From the NCBI GenBank assembly GCA_913774715.1, contig CAJYHS010000141.1, positions 62,001 through 126,000 on the forward strand: a stretch of DNA of 64,000 nucleotides, written 5' to 3'. Positions 17,588 to 25,833 of the stretch are shown piece after piece (positions within the stretch are counted from its first letter, which is position 1; the number at the start of each line of letters is the position of its first letter). Made by a program: the position numbers and the translations under genes. This stretch comes from an uncultured Siphonobacter sp. (GTDB lineage Bacteria; Bacteroidota; Bacteroidia; Cytophagales; Spirosomataceae). The notes under the pieces were generated by a model. The model saw only the letters and a list, made by a program, of their open reading frames with translations, ran no database searches and was not told the DNA's origin.

Positions 17588-20041
17588 CTACGAAAGATAA
17601 CTTCCAATAGAAACGATATCGGCAAACACACCGGATGCCGTTACCTCCGCCCCTGCACCGGGGCCTTTGATGACCAGCGGACGGTCGTGATAACGTTTGG
17701 TAGTAAAGGAAATGATGTTATCAGCTCCTTCCAGAGCATAAAGCGGATGATTAGGGCCAACGGATTTCAAACCGATGGTGATTTTGCCATTTTCCAGCGT
17801 AGCTACGTAACGAAGCTTTTCGCCTTCGGCATCAGCGTCGTCTACCCACTTCTCAAATATGGAGTTGCAGTTTTCCAGTTCCGAAAAGAAATCATCCACC
17901 GAAGGAGCATTCTGGCAACTTTCGGGTAATAAGGGCCTAATTTCTACGTCTTCGAAGTTCAATTGCATTCCAATCTCACGGGCCAGAATCAGAATCTTGC
18001 GAGCCACATCCTGACCACTTAAGTCGTCACGGGGATCGGGTTCGGTATACCCTTTGGCTTTCGCTTCGCGAACGACTTCCGCAAAACGTAATCCCGGACG
18101 GAAGTTATTGAAGATATAACTCAGCGTTCCCGAAAAAACGCCTTCAATTTTCAGGAAACGATCACCTGAAGCGATGAGTCCCTGAATGGTATTAATGACG
18201 GGCAAGCCCGCTCCGACGTTGGTTTCATACAGGAACTTCACGCCTTTTTTCAAAGCCATGCGGTGACGGCGGGCGTATTCTTCGTACGAAGCGGCGTTAG
18301 CCGTTTTATTAGGCGTAACAATAGAAACCGAAGCTTCCAGTAAGCCTTCGTAATAATCAACTACGGATTTATTGGCCGTACAATCAACAAAGATACTGTT
18401 GGGTAAGTTGAGCGTTTTAATCCGTTCGATGAAACCCGAAAGATCGGCCTTTTCACCGTCGTGATCCATACGTTCATCCCAGTGTTCTTTAGAAATGCCG
18501 CCTTCGTCAATTACCATAACCCGGCTGTTGGTAACCCCAATCAGGCGGATTTTCAGGTTGCGGTATTTCCGCATATAACTCTCCTGCTGCGACAACTGAT
18601 TAAGTAACGTCTTCCCAATCAGCCCCGTACCCATCAGGAACATATTCAACGTTTTTACCTGATCGGCAAAGAAGCTTTCGTGAATAACATTCAGGGCTTT
18701 GGAAAGGTCTTTTCGCTCGATTACTACCGAGATATTCAACTCCGAACTTCCCTGAGCCGTAGCCACGATGTTAATCCCGTTTTTACCCAACACGGAGAAC
18801 AATCGGCCTGAAACGCCCGTATGCTGACGCATGCCTTCGCCCACAACGGCAATTACCGACAGGTTTTCCTGGATATCCACGCCTTCGACATCACCAATTC
18901 GCAGTTCGTTAGCGAACTCCGTCTCCATAATTTCCCGCACTTTGGCCGAAAATTTAGGGTCAATGGCGAAACAAATGGAGTGCTCGGACGAAGCCTGCGA
19001 AATCAGGATTACCGAAATTTCATGACGAGCCAGCACGGTAAATAACTTAGCTGAAACCCCGGCTACCCCAATCATACCCGAGCCCTGAAGGTTAACCAGA
19101 GCCAAATTATCAATGGAGCTGATACCCGTAATAGTATACTCATGAGGTGGAGCCTGACGCGTTACAATCGTCCCCGGATGCGAAGGATCGAAGGTATTGA
19201 GAACCTTAATAGGGATATTCGTCTTAAACGCTGGCGTTAGGCTCGGCGGATAAATCACTTTTGCTCCAAAATGCGTCAGCTCCATGGCTTCGGCATAACT
19301 TACCACGGGAATGGTAAAGGCATTGCGAACCTTCCGGGGGTCGGAAGTCATCATGCCCGGCACGTCCGTCCAGATTTCAATAACGGAAGCATTCAGGGCT
19401 GAGCCGAAAATACTGCCCGTATAATCTGAGCCTCCACGACCTAAGGTTGTGGTAATACCGTCTTCCGTGGAACCAATGAATCCGGTAATGAGCTGTAAAT
19501 TTTTATTTTTTGAGAAGTGGTGCTGAATCAGGTGATTCGTTAACTCAAAATTCACCTCGGCCTGCTGGAAGCTGGCGTTGGTTTTAATGAGCTTACGAGC
19601 GTCGAGAAAGTCACAATCCACGCCCTGATCTTTCAATACTTCCGTTACTAAGGTCGTAGACAGACGTTCACCAAAACTTACGAGTAAATCAGACGTACGC
19701 GGTGAAATTTCCCGGATTAGGGTAATACCCCGCAGCAAATCTTCCAGTTCATTGAACAAACCCATTACGTCCGCAATCACACGGCTACGAAAACGGGGAC
19801 CAATGAAGTGATTGATAACTTCCAGGTGACGATCTGATGCTTTCTTGAATACGTCGCGATATTCTTCATTACGGGCCGCCCGACTGCCCATTTCAAGCAA
19901 ATGGTTGGTAAAACCACCCATGGCTGAAAAAACCACGGCAATTTTTTCGCCACGTTGAAGATTATCATGAATAATGCCCAAAACCGCCTCGATGGCTTTG
20001 ATGCTTCCTACGGAGGTGCCGCCAAACTTTAGAACTTTCAT
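17588..20041 (-). CDS. thrA: Bifunctional aspartate kinase / homoserine dehydrogenase
   Basis: An 817-residue two-enzyme fusion that catalyses the first and third steps from aspartate towards threonine and methionine. It starts with the aspartokinase motif KFGGTSVGS. GRGGSDYTGS and WTDVPGMMTSDPR are also seen in the kinase (1-290). Two ACT-like regulatory segments (about 305-460) follow, then homoserine dehydrogenase from MGTGLIGKTLLNQL with GVFSGTLSYIFNNF. The length equals that of E. coli ThrA/MetL. The ACT domains suggest feedback by threonine or methionine; which one cannot be told. It is not adjacent to thrB here. Confidence 0.95.
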   Translation of the reverse strand: MKVLKFGGTSVGSIKAIEAVLGIIHDNLQRGEKIAVVFSAMGGFTNHLLEMGSRAARNEEYRDVFKKASDRHLEVINHFIGPRFRSRVIADVMGLFNELEDLLRGITLIREISPRTSDLLVSFGERLSTTLVTEVLKDQGVDCDFLDARKLIKTNASFQQAEVNFELTNHLIQHHFSKNKNLQLITGFIGSTEDGITTTLGRGGSDYTGSIFGSALNASVIEIWTDVPGMMTSDPRKVRNAFTIPVVSYAEAMELTHFGAKVIYPPSLTPAFKTNIPIKVLNTFDPSHPGTIVTRQAPPHEYTITGISSIDNLALVNLQGSGMIGVAGVSAKLFTVLARHEISVILISQASSEHSICFAIDPKFSAKVREIMETEFANELRIGDVEGVDIQENLSVIAVVGEGMRQHTGVSGRLFSVLGKNGINIVATAQGSSELNISVVIERKDLSKALNVIHESFFADQVKTLNMFLMGTGLIGKTLLNQLSQQESYMRKYRNLKIRLIGVTNSRVMVIDEGGISKEHWDERMDHDGEKADLSGFIERIKTLNLPNSIFVDCTANKSVVDYYEGLLEASVSIVTPNKTANAASYEEYARRHRMALKKGVKFLYETNVGAGLPVINTIQGLIASGDRFLKIEGVFSGTLSYIFNNFRPGLRFAEVVREAKAKGYTEPDPRDDLSGQDVARKILILAREIGMQLNFEDVEIRPLLPESCQNAPSVDDFFSELENCNSIFEKWVDDADAEGEKLRYVATLENGKITIGLKSVGPNHPLYALEGADNIISFTTKRYHDRPLVIKGPGAGAEVTASGVFADIVSIGSYLS

Positions 20042-20245
20042 ACGCTAATGAACGGCCCGATCGCCGTCCCGATAAAGTAAATGAGCCCTTGGGGAAGAGG
20101 CTTTTAGACAATAGAGCCGCAAAGATAGCCGAGACACCCATTCGGAGGGTGAAGAATTAGAAATTCTGATGGAGAAAAGCCAATTTGCCCCATTTATTTA
20201 CTTAATTATTCGAGAAAGAGAACTAGATTATTTGGCTAAAAACGA

Positions 20246-20279
20246 AAAAATCCCGATGCTTTTATAGCTCGGGATTTTT
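20246..20279. terminator. Intrinsic terminator (minus-strand ABC exporter gene)
   Basis: AAAAATCCCGA (20246-20256) pairs with TCGGGATTTTT (20269-20279), with an extra GCT/AGC pairing inside. It lies seven bases past the end of the ABC exporter gene. Confidence 0.85.
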
Positions 20280-20285
20280 AATTGC

Positions 20286-22049
20286 TCAGGCGACTTTTTC
20301 CGTCTTTTCCTCCTGGTGCAGACATAAATCGTTGAACTTGACTCCGTTTTTACGTAACCATTCAAAAGAGCCCTCTTCCAGAATCCGCCCTTTATCCATA
20401 ACATAAACGTAATCGAAATCCCGCAATAAATGCAGTCGGTGTAACGAAGAAATAATGGCTTTATCCGAGAACGACTGGAACATACTCTTATAAATCAGAG
20501 CTTCCGTTTTAGGATCGACACTGGAGGTAGGTTCATCGAGTAATACCACCTGACTTTCCTGAGCGGCCAGAATGCCCCGGGCCAATGCCAACCGCTGTTT
20601 TTGTCCCCCCGAAAGATTCACACCTTTTTCCTGAATATTGGACTCTAGTCCTTGTGGCAACTGATCTACGACGGTTTGAAAATGAGCAATCTCACAGACT
20701 TGCCGAATGATTTCTTCCGAAAAAGGCAAGCCTAACGTGATGTTATAGGCAATGGTATTTTCAAAAATTTCAGGCTCCTGTGGAAACAGCGTTACCGTGT
20801 CGTAGAGCGTGCCCATGCTTTGAACTTCTACGTCATCTACTCTTAACTGAATCCCCTCTTTAGGTTCGTACAAGCCTCTGAGTAACGCCAGTAAGGTGCT
20901 TTTTCCACTTCCACTTTCACCAATCAAAGCAATGCGTTGACCGCGTCGAATGCGTAAATGAAGTCCATGTAAACCCGTTACCTGCTCAGTCTGGTGAGAG
21001 AAATTAATATTTTGAAGCGTAATTTCCTTCCAGTGATCAGGCACTTTCGTAGCGGCTTCCGGACGGTGATGATCCTTATAAGCCTCCGCAATTTCATTAG
21101 CCGCCTGCAAGTCGGTATTGTGCCGCACAATGTCGGTGTACTGCCAAGCGATGTCCTGAAAAACGCTGGTAAACTGATTGACATACCCCAGTAAAGTAAC
21201 CAGTCCGCCGACGACAAAAGCTCCCGTGGGGTTATAGTTCTGATAAATATATCCCAGCGTAACGATCGCATAAATCAGACCAATCATCATTTCAGCGGTA
21301 AACCACTTCCATTCATTAATGACTGCCGTTCTGCGAAACGGCTGAAACATGGCAGAAACCTTACTCATCAAACCCGTTTCCATGCTTTTCTCCAGTCGAA
21401 GGGTAATTACGGTAATGATGTTGGAAAGGCTGTCAAATAAGGTAGCTGAAACCGTATGTTCATGTTCGTTTACCTCATTTAACGACTTAATAAAAGGCTT
21501 ATCAAACAAGAAAATTACTCGTAAGGTAATAGCACCGATGACCACCCCAACGGTCCCGTAAAGCGGAGAAAAGTACAGCATTGCACTCAGTGAAAACACG
21601 AACTTGGCCAGTGCATGCAGGTAGACGAAGCCATTCTGGAAAAATTCCCGCAGGGCTTCAAAGGCTTTCCGAATCCGGTTAATCGTTGCCCCTGAGTGGT
21701 GATCTTTGTGCCACTTCACGGGTAAATGCAGGGCCTGATGATAGCGTTCCTGCAGGAAGTTTCGACTTAAATTAAAGGCTAGTTCCCGCTCCATTACCCG
21801 AGCCGGGCCGTGACAGGCCCAGAACAGAAAACGAATCAGTAAATACCCTAAAGCGTACCAGATGGCGTAACGCAGGGCATGAACGCCGTCCTGCTGAAGT
21901 TTATTCACCAGCCAGCCCAGCATGAGCGGCAAAGCGGCTTCTATTAAATTGGAAAGAATGAAAAGGGTATAGACCAGCACGTACCTTCGACGTTCCTGTC
22001 GGGCATACTGCCAGGCCGTGCATAGCAGTGAAATGTATGGATTATTCAT
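20286..22049 (-). CDS. ABC transporter, fused permease and ATPase (exporter type)
   Basis: The 587-residue half-transporter has a six-helix type 1 exporter domain (about 20-315) and a nucleotide-binding domain (about 345-575). Visible motifs are Walker A GESGSGKST, Q-loop LFPQEPEIF, signature LSGGQKQR, Walker B VVLLDEPTSS and the H-loop His in SSLHRLHLL. It should work as a homodimer in the inner membrane and export lipid, peptide or drug, but the substrate is not visible. The membrane domain is rather His/Trp-rich. It lies 38 bases downstream of tsaE and may belong to the ykgJ-like/tsaE/ABC transcript. Confidence 0.9.
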   Translation of the reverse strand: MNNPYISLLCTAWQYARQERRRYVLVYTLFILSNLIEAALPLMLGWLVNKLQQDGVHALRYAIWYALGYLLIRFLFWACHGPARVMERELAFNLSRNFLQERYHQALHLPVKWHKDHHSGATINRIRKAFEALREFFQNGFVYLHALAKFVFSLSAMLYFSPLYGTVGVVIGAITLRVIFLFDKPFIKSLNEVNEHEHTVSATLFDSLSNIITVITLRLEKSMETGLMSKVSAMFQPFRRTAVINEWKWFTAEMMIGLIYAIVTLGYIYQNYNPTGAFVVGGLVTLLGYVNQFTSVFQDIAWQYTDIVRHNTDLQAANEIAEAYKDHHRPEAATKVPDHWKEITLQNINFSHQTEQVTGLHGLHLRIRRGQRIALIGESGSGKSTLLALLRGLYEPKEGIQLRVDDVEVQSMGTLYDTVTLFPQEPEIFENTIAYNITLGLPFSEEIIRQVCEIAHFQTVVDQLPQGLESNIQEKGVNLSGGQKQRLALARGILAAQESQVVLLDEPTSSVDPKTEALIYKSMFQSFSDKAIISSLHRLHLLRDFDYVYVMDKGRILEEGSFEWLRKNGVKFNDLCLHQEEKTEKVA

Positions 22050-22087
22050 GGTTTTGGGATGGATGGGGAAAATCGACCTGCGACATT

Positions 22088-22519
22088 TCAGGAAACTTTA
22101 GTTACTGAAATACGCCGCGAATCATCAGCATTGCTCTCGATCCGTACGGACAAATACGCTTCCGGCCAGAGGTGAGGTATCTGGGAAGGCCATTCGACAA
22201 AGCAAAAGTTCCCGGAATAGAAATATTCTTCCACCCCAATATCAAAAGCTTCCACCTCTGACTTAATGCGGTAAAAATCAAAATGATAGAGGGTATCATT
22301 CTGATGCGTGGAATACTCATTCACTAAAGCAAAGGTTGGGCTTTGCACGGTTTGTAATACACCCAGCTCGCGGCATAAGGCCTTCACGAGCGTTGTTTTG
22401 CCCGCTCCCATTTCTCCTTCAAATAACCACACCCGCAAATCCTGACCATAAGCCAGTACCTGACGAGCCGTTTCGGGTAAATCCGCCAGGGAGGCACAAT
22501 GAAAAACTTTTTCCTGCAT
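22088..22519 (-). CDS. tsaE: tRNA threonylcarbamoyladenosine ATPase TsaE
   Basis: The 143-residue P-loop ATPase is needed to make t6A at position 37 of tRNAs that read ANN codons. The Walker A is EGEMGAGKTTLVKALC. The family-typical SPTFALVNEY and HFDFYRI follow, and the acidic FCFVEWPSQI marks the TsaE C-terminal region. The length is usual. Its partner TsaD is encoded at 30787-31785 in this window, but not in the same operon. It lies 18 bases downstream of the cysteine-cluster gene and is probably cotranscribed with it. Confidence 0.95.
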   Translation of the reverse strand: MQEKVFHCASLADLPETARQVLAYGQDLRVWLFEGEMGAGKTTLVKALCRELGVLQTVQSPTFALVNEYSTHQNDTLYHFDFYRIKSEVEAFDIGVEEYFYSGNFCFVEWPSQIPHLWPEAYLSVRIESNADDSRRISVTKVS

Positions 22520-22537
22520 GAGTTTATTGATGAGAAT

Positions 22538-22999
22538 TTAGGCGGGCATTACCTTTTGAAGGCGTTCTACAATTTCAGCCACGGCTGGACAAATCTGCGT
22601 ATTGGCCAGCGTCAAATCCAGGATCTGGTGCATCCGTCGCCGATCCGTATGCGGGTATTCCCGGCAGGCTTTAGGCCGCACTTCGTAAATGGAGCAATAG
22701 TTATCGTAGCCCAGAAACGTACAGGGTGAGCTGTTCAATACATAATGCCGGTCTTCGTCCATGTGAAGATACTTGGCAATTAAATCCACGGGACGCATTC
22801 GCAGATGTTTGGCAATTCGCTCAATATCGGCATCCGTAAAGATAGGACTGGTTGTTTTGCAGCAATTGGCACAGGTCAGACAATCCATGTCGTCAAAAAC
22901 TTCTTCGTGCAATTGCTCAAAAGCTTCGTCTAATTTTTTAGGTTTACGGGCCTTAAGCCGGTTCAAATACCGTTTGTGCTCCGCGTAACGCTCGTTCAT
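22538..22999 (-). CDS. YkgJ-type cysteine cluster protein
   Basis: The 153-residue protein carries the zinc/iron-chelating cluster of the YkgJ (UPF0153/CxxCxxCC) family: DCLTCANCCKTT near residue 40-50, CTFLGYDNYCSIYEVRPKACREYP in the middle (cysteines only noted in part), and a late Cys in QICPAV. No biochemical role is established; a metal-binding or oxygenase function has been proposed for relatives. The ATG at 22999 is preceded by TAATTTTG at exactly four bases, suggesting a leaderless transcript that also covers tsaE. Confidence 0.85.
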   Translation of the reverse strand: MNERYAEHKRYLNRLKARKPKKLDEAFEQLHEEVFDDMDCLTCANCCKTTSPIFTDADIERIAKHLRMRPVDLIAKYLHMDEDRHYVLNSSPCTFLGYDNYCSIYEVRPKACREYPHTDRRRMHQILDLTLANTQICPAVAEIVERLQKVMPA

Positions 23000-23003
23000 T
23001 TTA

Positions 23004-23011
23004 CAAAATTA
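23004..23011 (-). promoter_or_regulatory. -7 box TAATTTTG, four bases before an ATG
   Basis: Read on the minus strand, TAATTTTG matches TAnnTTTG and ends four bases before the ATG at 22999. The spacing equals that at 7340-7347 and 56623-56630. No clear -33 TTTG is seen. Confidence 0.45.
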
Positions 23012-23020
23012 ATCTAATTA

Positions 23021-23175
23021 GTTTTCAGTTTATAGTTTTCTGTTTTCAGTTTGATTTTCCCCACTCCGGCCCGAAGCCAACCAGGTTTACCAAGCTTAAT
23101 TAATTACAGGTACATTGTTTTGTAATGCTGTGGTTGATCCAACTGAAAATTGTAAACCGAAAACGGTAAACTCTA
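23021..23175. repeat. GTTTTCAGT/ACTGAAAA repeat arms
   Basis: A left arm with two GTTTTCAGT copies (23021-23051) and a right arm with AACTGAAAA and related sequence (about 23140-23172) flank the gap between divergent genes. They belong to the AAAACTG repeat family described for the cco gaps. Confidence 0.5.
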
Positions 23176-23180
23176 TAGCT

Positions 23181-24224
23181 ATGATCCGTACTGCTCTTGC
23201 CGGGTTTGGAGATTCTGCTCATTACCTCCACGCTCCCTTTATTATCGCCAATGATTCCTTTCAACTTACGCACGTATTCGAACGTTCCAAAAATCGGGCG
23301 GCTGAGGCTTTTCCTTTTGTAACGACCGTTCGCAGTTTTGAAGCCTTACTCGAAGAGCCTTCGATTGATCTAATTATCATTAATACGCCTAACGAAACGC
23401 ACGCTGATTATACCCGACAGGCTTTGGAAGCGGGGAAGCACGTGGTCGTAGAAAAACCTTTTACCCCCACGGTTGAAGAAGCCGAAGAGTTAACACAACT
23501 GGCGAAAGAGAAAAATCTGGTCTTAACCATTTATCATAACCGTCGATGGGACAGTGATTTCCGCACGGTTAAGGAGGTGCTGGAGTCGGGCGAACTGGGT
23601 GAGGTTTTGAGTTATGAAGCTCACTATGATCGCTATAAACCCATTCTGAATGTCAAAGGTTGGAAAGAAAAACCGTCGCCCGGCAGTGGCACCCTCTATG
23701 ATTTGGGTTCGCACATTCTGGATCAGGCTTTGCATCTGTTTGGCATTCCGAATAAAGTCTGGGCCGATATCTGGACCCAACGCGAGGGTTCTACCATTCA
23801 CGATGCTTTCGACCTTCATTTAACCTACGATAAACTTCGGGTTCGGCTTCGTTCAAGCTTATTAGTCCTGGAGCCAGCTCCGCGTTATACCATTAACGGA
23901 ACATTAGGAAGCTTTTTGAAACCTGGTATTGATATTCAGGAAGATCAGCTGAAAGCCGGAGAAATCATGCCAGGCCATCCCAATTTTGGCGTAGAACCTG
24001 AGTCACTTTGGGGAACAATTCATACGCAACTAGACGATACTTCCATCAAACGGAAAGTAGAAAGTCAGGCCGGAAACTGGGGTCTTTTTTATGAAAACGT
24101 GGCCGAGGCCATTTTACACGGAGCGGAGCTTGCAGTCAAACCTGAACACGTAGTAAATCAGCTTAAAGTCATTGAAGCGGCCTTCTTAAGTACCCAAACG
24201 GGCAATGCCGTTGCACTACGATAA
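23181..24224 (+). CDS. Gfo/Idh/MocA family oxidoreductase
   Basis: Starting at MIRTALAGFGDSAHYLHAPF (23181; the frame opens at 23115 in repeat sequence) it has about 347 residues. An N-terminal NAD(P) Rossmann domain (1-120) contains GFGDSAHYLHAP and the family motif VVEKPFTPT, with the catalytic-site Lys in EKP. The C-terminal beta-sheet domain has GSGTLYDLGSHILDQALHLFG, with the usual D..H signature. It resembles the scyllo-inositol/YvaA-YdgJ branch of sugar and polyol dehydrogenases. Substrate undetermined. It is monocistronic with its own terminator. Confidence 0.87.
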   Translation: MIRTALAGFGDSAHYLHAPFIIANDSFQLTHVFERSKNRAAEAFPFVTTVRSFEALLEEPSIDLIIINTPNETHADYTRQALEAGKHVVVEKPFTPTVEEAEELTQLAKEKNLVLTIYHNRRWDSDFRTVKEVLESGELGEVLSYEAHYDRYKPILNVKGWKEKPSPGSGTLYDLGSHILDQALHLFGIPNKVWADIWTQREGSTIHDAFDLHLTYDKLRVRLRSSLLVLEPAPRYTINGTLGSFLKPGIDIQEDQLKAGEIMPGHPNFGVEPESLWGTIHTQLDDTSIKRKVESQAGNWGLFYENVAEAILHGAELAVKPEHVVNQLKVIEAAFLSTQTGNAVALR

Positions 24225-24233
24225 ATAGGTTCA

Positions 24234-24269
24234 GATCGGGAAGTTTTTAGGAGACTTTCCGATCTTTTT
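24234..24269 (+). terminator. Intrinsic terminator after the Gfo/Idh/MocA gene
   Basis: GATCGGGAAGT (24234-24244) pairs with ACTTTCCGATC (24254-24264, one G-T pair) and is followed by TTTTT. Confidence 0.85.
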
Positions 24270-24330
24270 CGCTCTTTTAAGCACCATTTCTGCCTGTAAA
24301 TAGTTATAGTTGTATCTTGAAATGGAGGCT

Positions 24331-25554
24331 ATGGAAACAGTTCAATCTAAAAATACTTCAATTCGTACCCACTCATTATCCAATCTATGGAGTACCGCTG
24401 AGCGTGGAGGTTATCCTGCTGCGTTATGGCGACTGCCACGAGCAAGTGAAAAACAGCTGATTATTGATTTGTCAAGCGAAGACCGCCGTACCAAGATTGA
24501 TCTGGAAGAATTGCCCGCTGGTTTTGCCATTAGCCCTTTTATAAATCCGGCAGGAGATCAGACTCGTTTTTTGAGGGCTGATCTTTATTTTTCTTTTGAT
24601 TCAGAAGAAAATTTAGTGGCAGAAACGACTTCTCCTTCGGCTGATTTCTGGCGAATTCAGGCTTTTGAGGATGATGCCTTCGAAGAAGTGGATGCTCCGG
24701 AATACGATCTTTCACCTATCCCGCTGGATCTGGAATCTTTGAGTGAACGGGAAAAATTCGAGGAATCCGTGCGGCAAGCCGTTACCGAAATGAAGCTCGG
24801 TGCTTTTCAGAAAGTCGTTCTTTCGCGAAGAAAATGGGTAAAGTTACCCGCTCAGTTCGATCATGTAGCCGCATTTCATCGCTTGTGTGAAGCCTATCCA
24901 CACGCGTTCATCTCACTGGTTTCCTTACCCGAATCGGCTTGCGTCTGGCTGGGTGCTACGCCCGAAATTCTGGTTAGCCAGGATCAGCAGGGCATGTTTA
25001 GAACCATGTCGCTAGCCGGAACGCAATCAGCTCTGGATGAAAATAATCATCCCATTCCGCTGGATGAAGCCCGTTGGTCGCATAAGGAAATTGAAGAACA
25101 GGCCCTGGTGAGTCGCTATATCATTGAATGTTTCAAGAAAATCCGACTGCGGGAATACGCTGAAAGTGGCCCACAAACCGTGAAAGCGGGAAATCTGCTG
25201 CATTTAAGGACGGATTATAAGATTGATACCAAGGCCGTTAATTTTCCTCAGTTGAGCACGGTGATGCTCGACTTACTGCACCCTACTTCAGCCGTTTGCG
25301 GTACGCCCAAATCATCCGCTTTACGATTCATTGAACACTACGAAGCCTACGACCGCACGTATTACAGCGGTTTTTTGGGCCCGGTTAATGTAAACAATGA
25401 ATCTCATTTATTTGTGAATCTTCGCACCATGAAAATTGAAGGGGATCAGGCTATTCTCTACGCCGGAGCTGGTATTACTGAAAGCTCAGTACCCGAACAG
25501 GAATGGAATGAAACAGAGATGAAGTGTCAGACTTTGTTATCTGCGTTGTTATAG
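24331..25554 (+). CDS. menF: Isochorismate synthase / chorismate-binding enzyme
   Basis: A chorismate-binding protein of about 407 residues. Starts at 24322 or 24331 are both possible; a GGAGG overlaps the first. The conserved C-terminal domain is clear: GAFQKVVLSRR, WLGATPEILV, SLAGTQSA, LHPTSAVCGTPK, YSGFLGPV and YAGAGITESSVPEQEW. Among chorismate enzymes this set (PTSAVCGTPK, NLRTMKI) is typical of isochorismate synthase, MenF/EntC/DhbC. With no siderophore genes beside it, menaquinone synthesis is the likeliest role, which fits an organism using a cbb3 oxidase. No other men genes are here, so the pathway is inferred. Confidence 0.85.
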   Translation: METVQSKNTSIRTHSLSNLWSTAERGGYPAALWRLPRASEKQLIIDLSSEDRRTKIDLEELPAGFAISPFINPAGDQTRFLRADLYFSFDSEENLVAETTSPSADFWRIQAFEDDAFEEVDAPEYDLSPIPLDLESLSEREKFEESVRQAVTEMKLGAFQKVVLSRRKWVKLPAQFDHVAAFHRLCEAYPHAFISLVSLPESACVWLGATPEILVSQDQQGMFRTMSLAGTQSALDENNHPIPLDEARWSHKEIEEQALVSRYIIECFKKIRLREYAESGPQTVKAGNLLHLRTDYKIDTKAVNFPQLSTVMLDLLHPTSAVCGTPKSSALRFIEHYEAYDRTYYSGFLGPVNVNNESHLFVNLRTMKIEGDQAILYAGAGITESSVPEQEWNETEMKCQTLLSALL

Positions 25555-25572
25555 CTTGCAGTTTTTCGTTGT

Positions 25573-25809
25573 CTGTTTTCAGTTATAAGCAATCAATAAC
25601 CCTACTAGTCTAGTGAGGGTATAGTAAATACAAGTAGCCCCGAGTGAGAAACCCGGGGTTTTCTTTTGGGCTATTTCGGGATTATAAATCCTTTACAGAT
25701 CGCTTTCGGATTACAAATCCGAAAGAGCAGTGAGCAGTGCAGTGTTTAGCCAGTTTTACTCCTTCGCTATAGATTATAAGTAACTCTGCACCCATATCAC
25801 TGAAAACAG
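25573..25809. repeat. Inverted repeat with CTGTTTTCAGT arms around palindromes
   Basis: CTGTTTTCAGT (25573-25583) and its exact complement ACTGAAAACAG (25799-25809) enclose the gap between menF and tamB. Inside lie a GC hairpin (25637-25660), GGATTATAAATCC (25679-25691) and CTTTCGGATT/AATCCGAAAG (25703-25725). No gene is seen in these 280 bases. Confidence 0.6.
25637..25671 (+). terminator. Probable terminator after menF
   Basis: A GCCCCG...CGGGG hairpin is followed by TTTTCTTTT. It lies 83 bases past the menF stop. Confidence 0.6.
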
Positions 25810-25833
25810 AAAACCGTTAACTGAAAAACTAAC

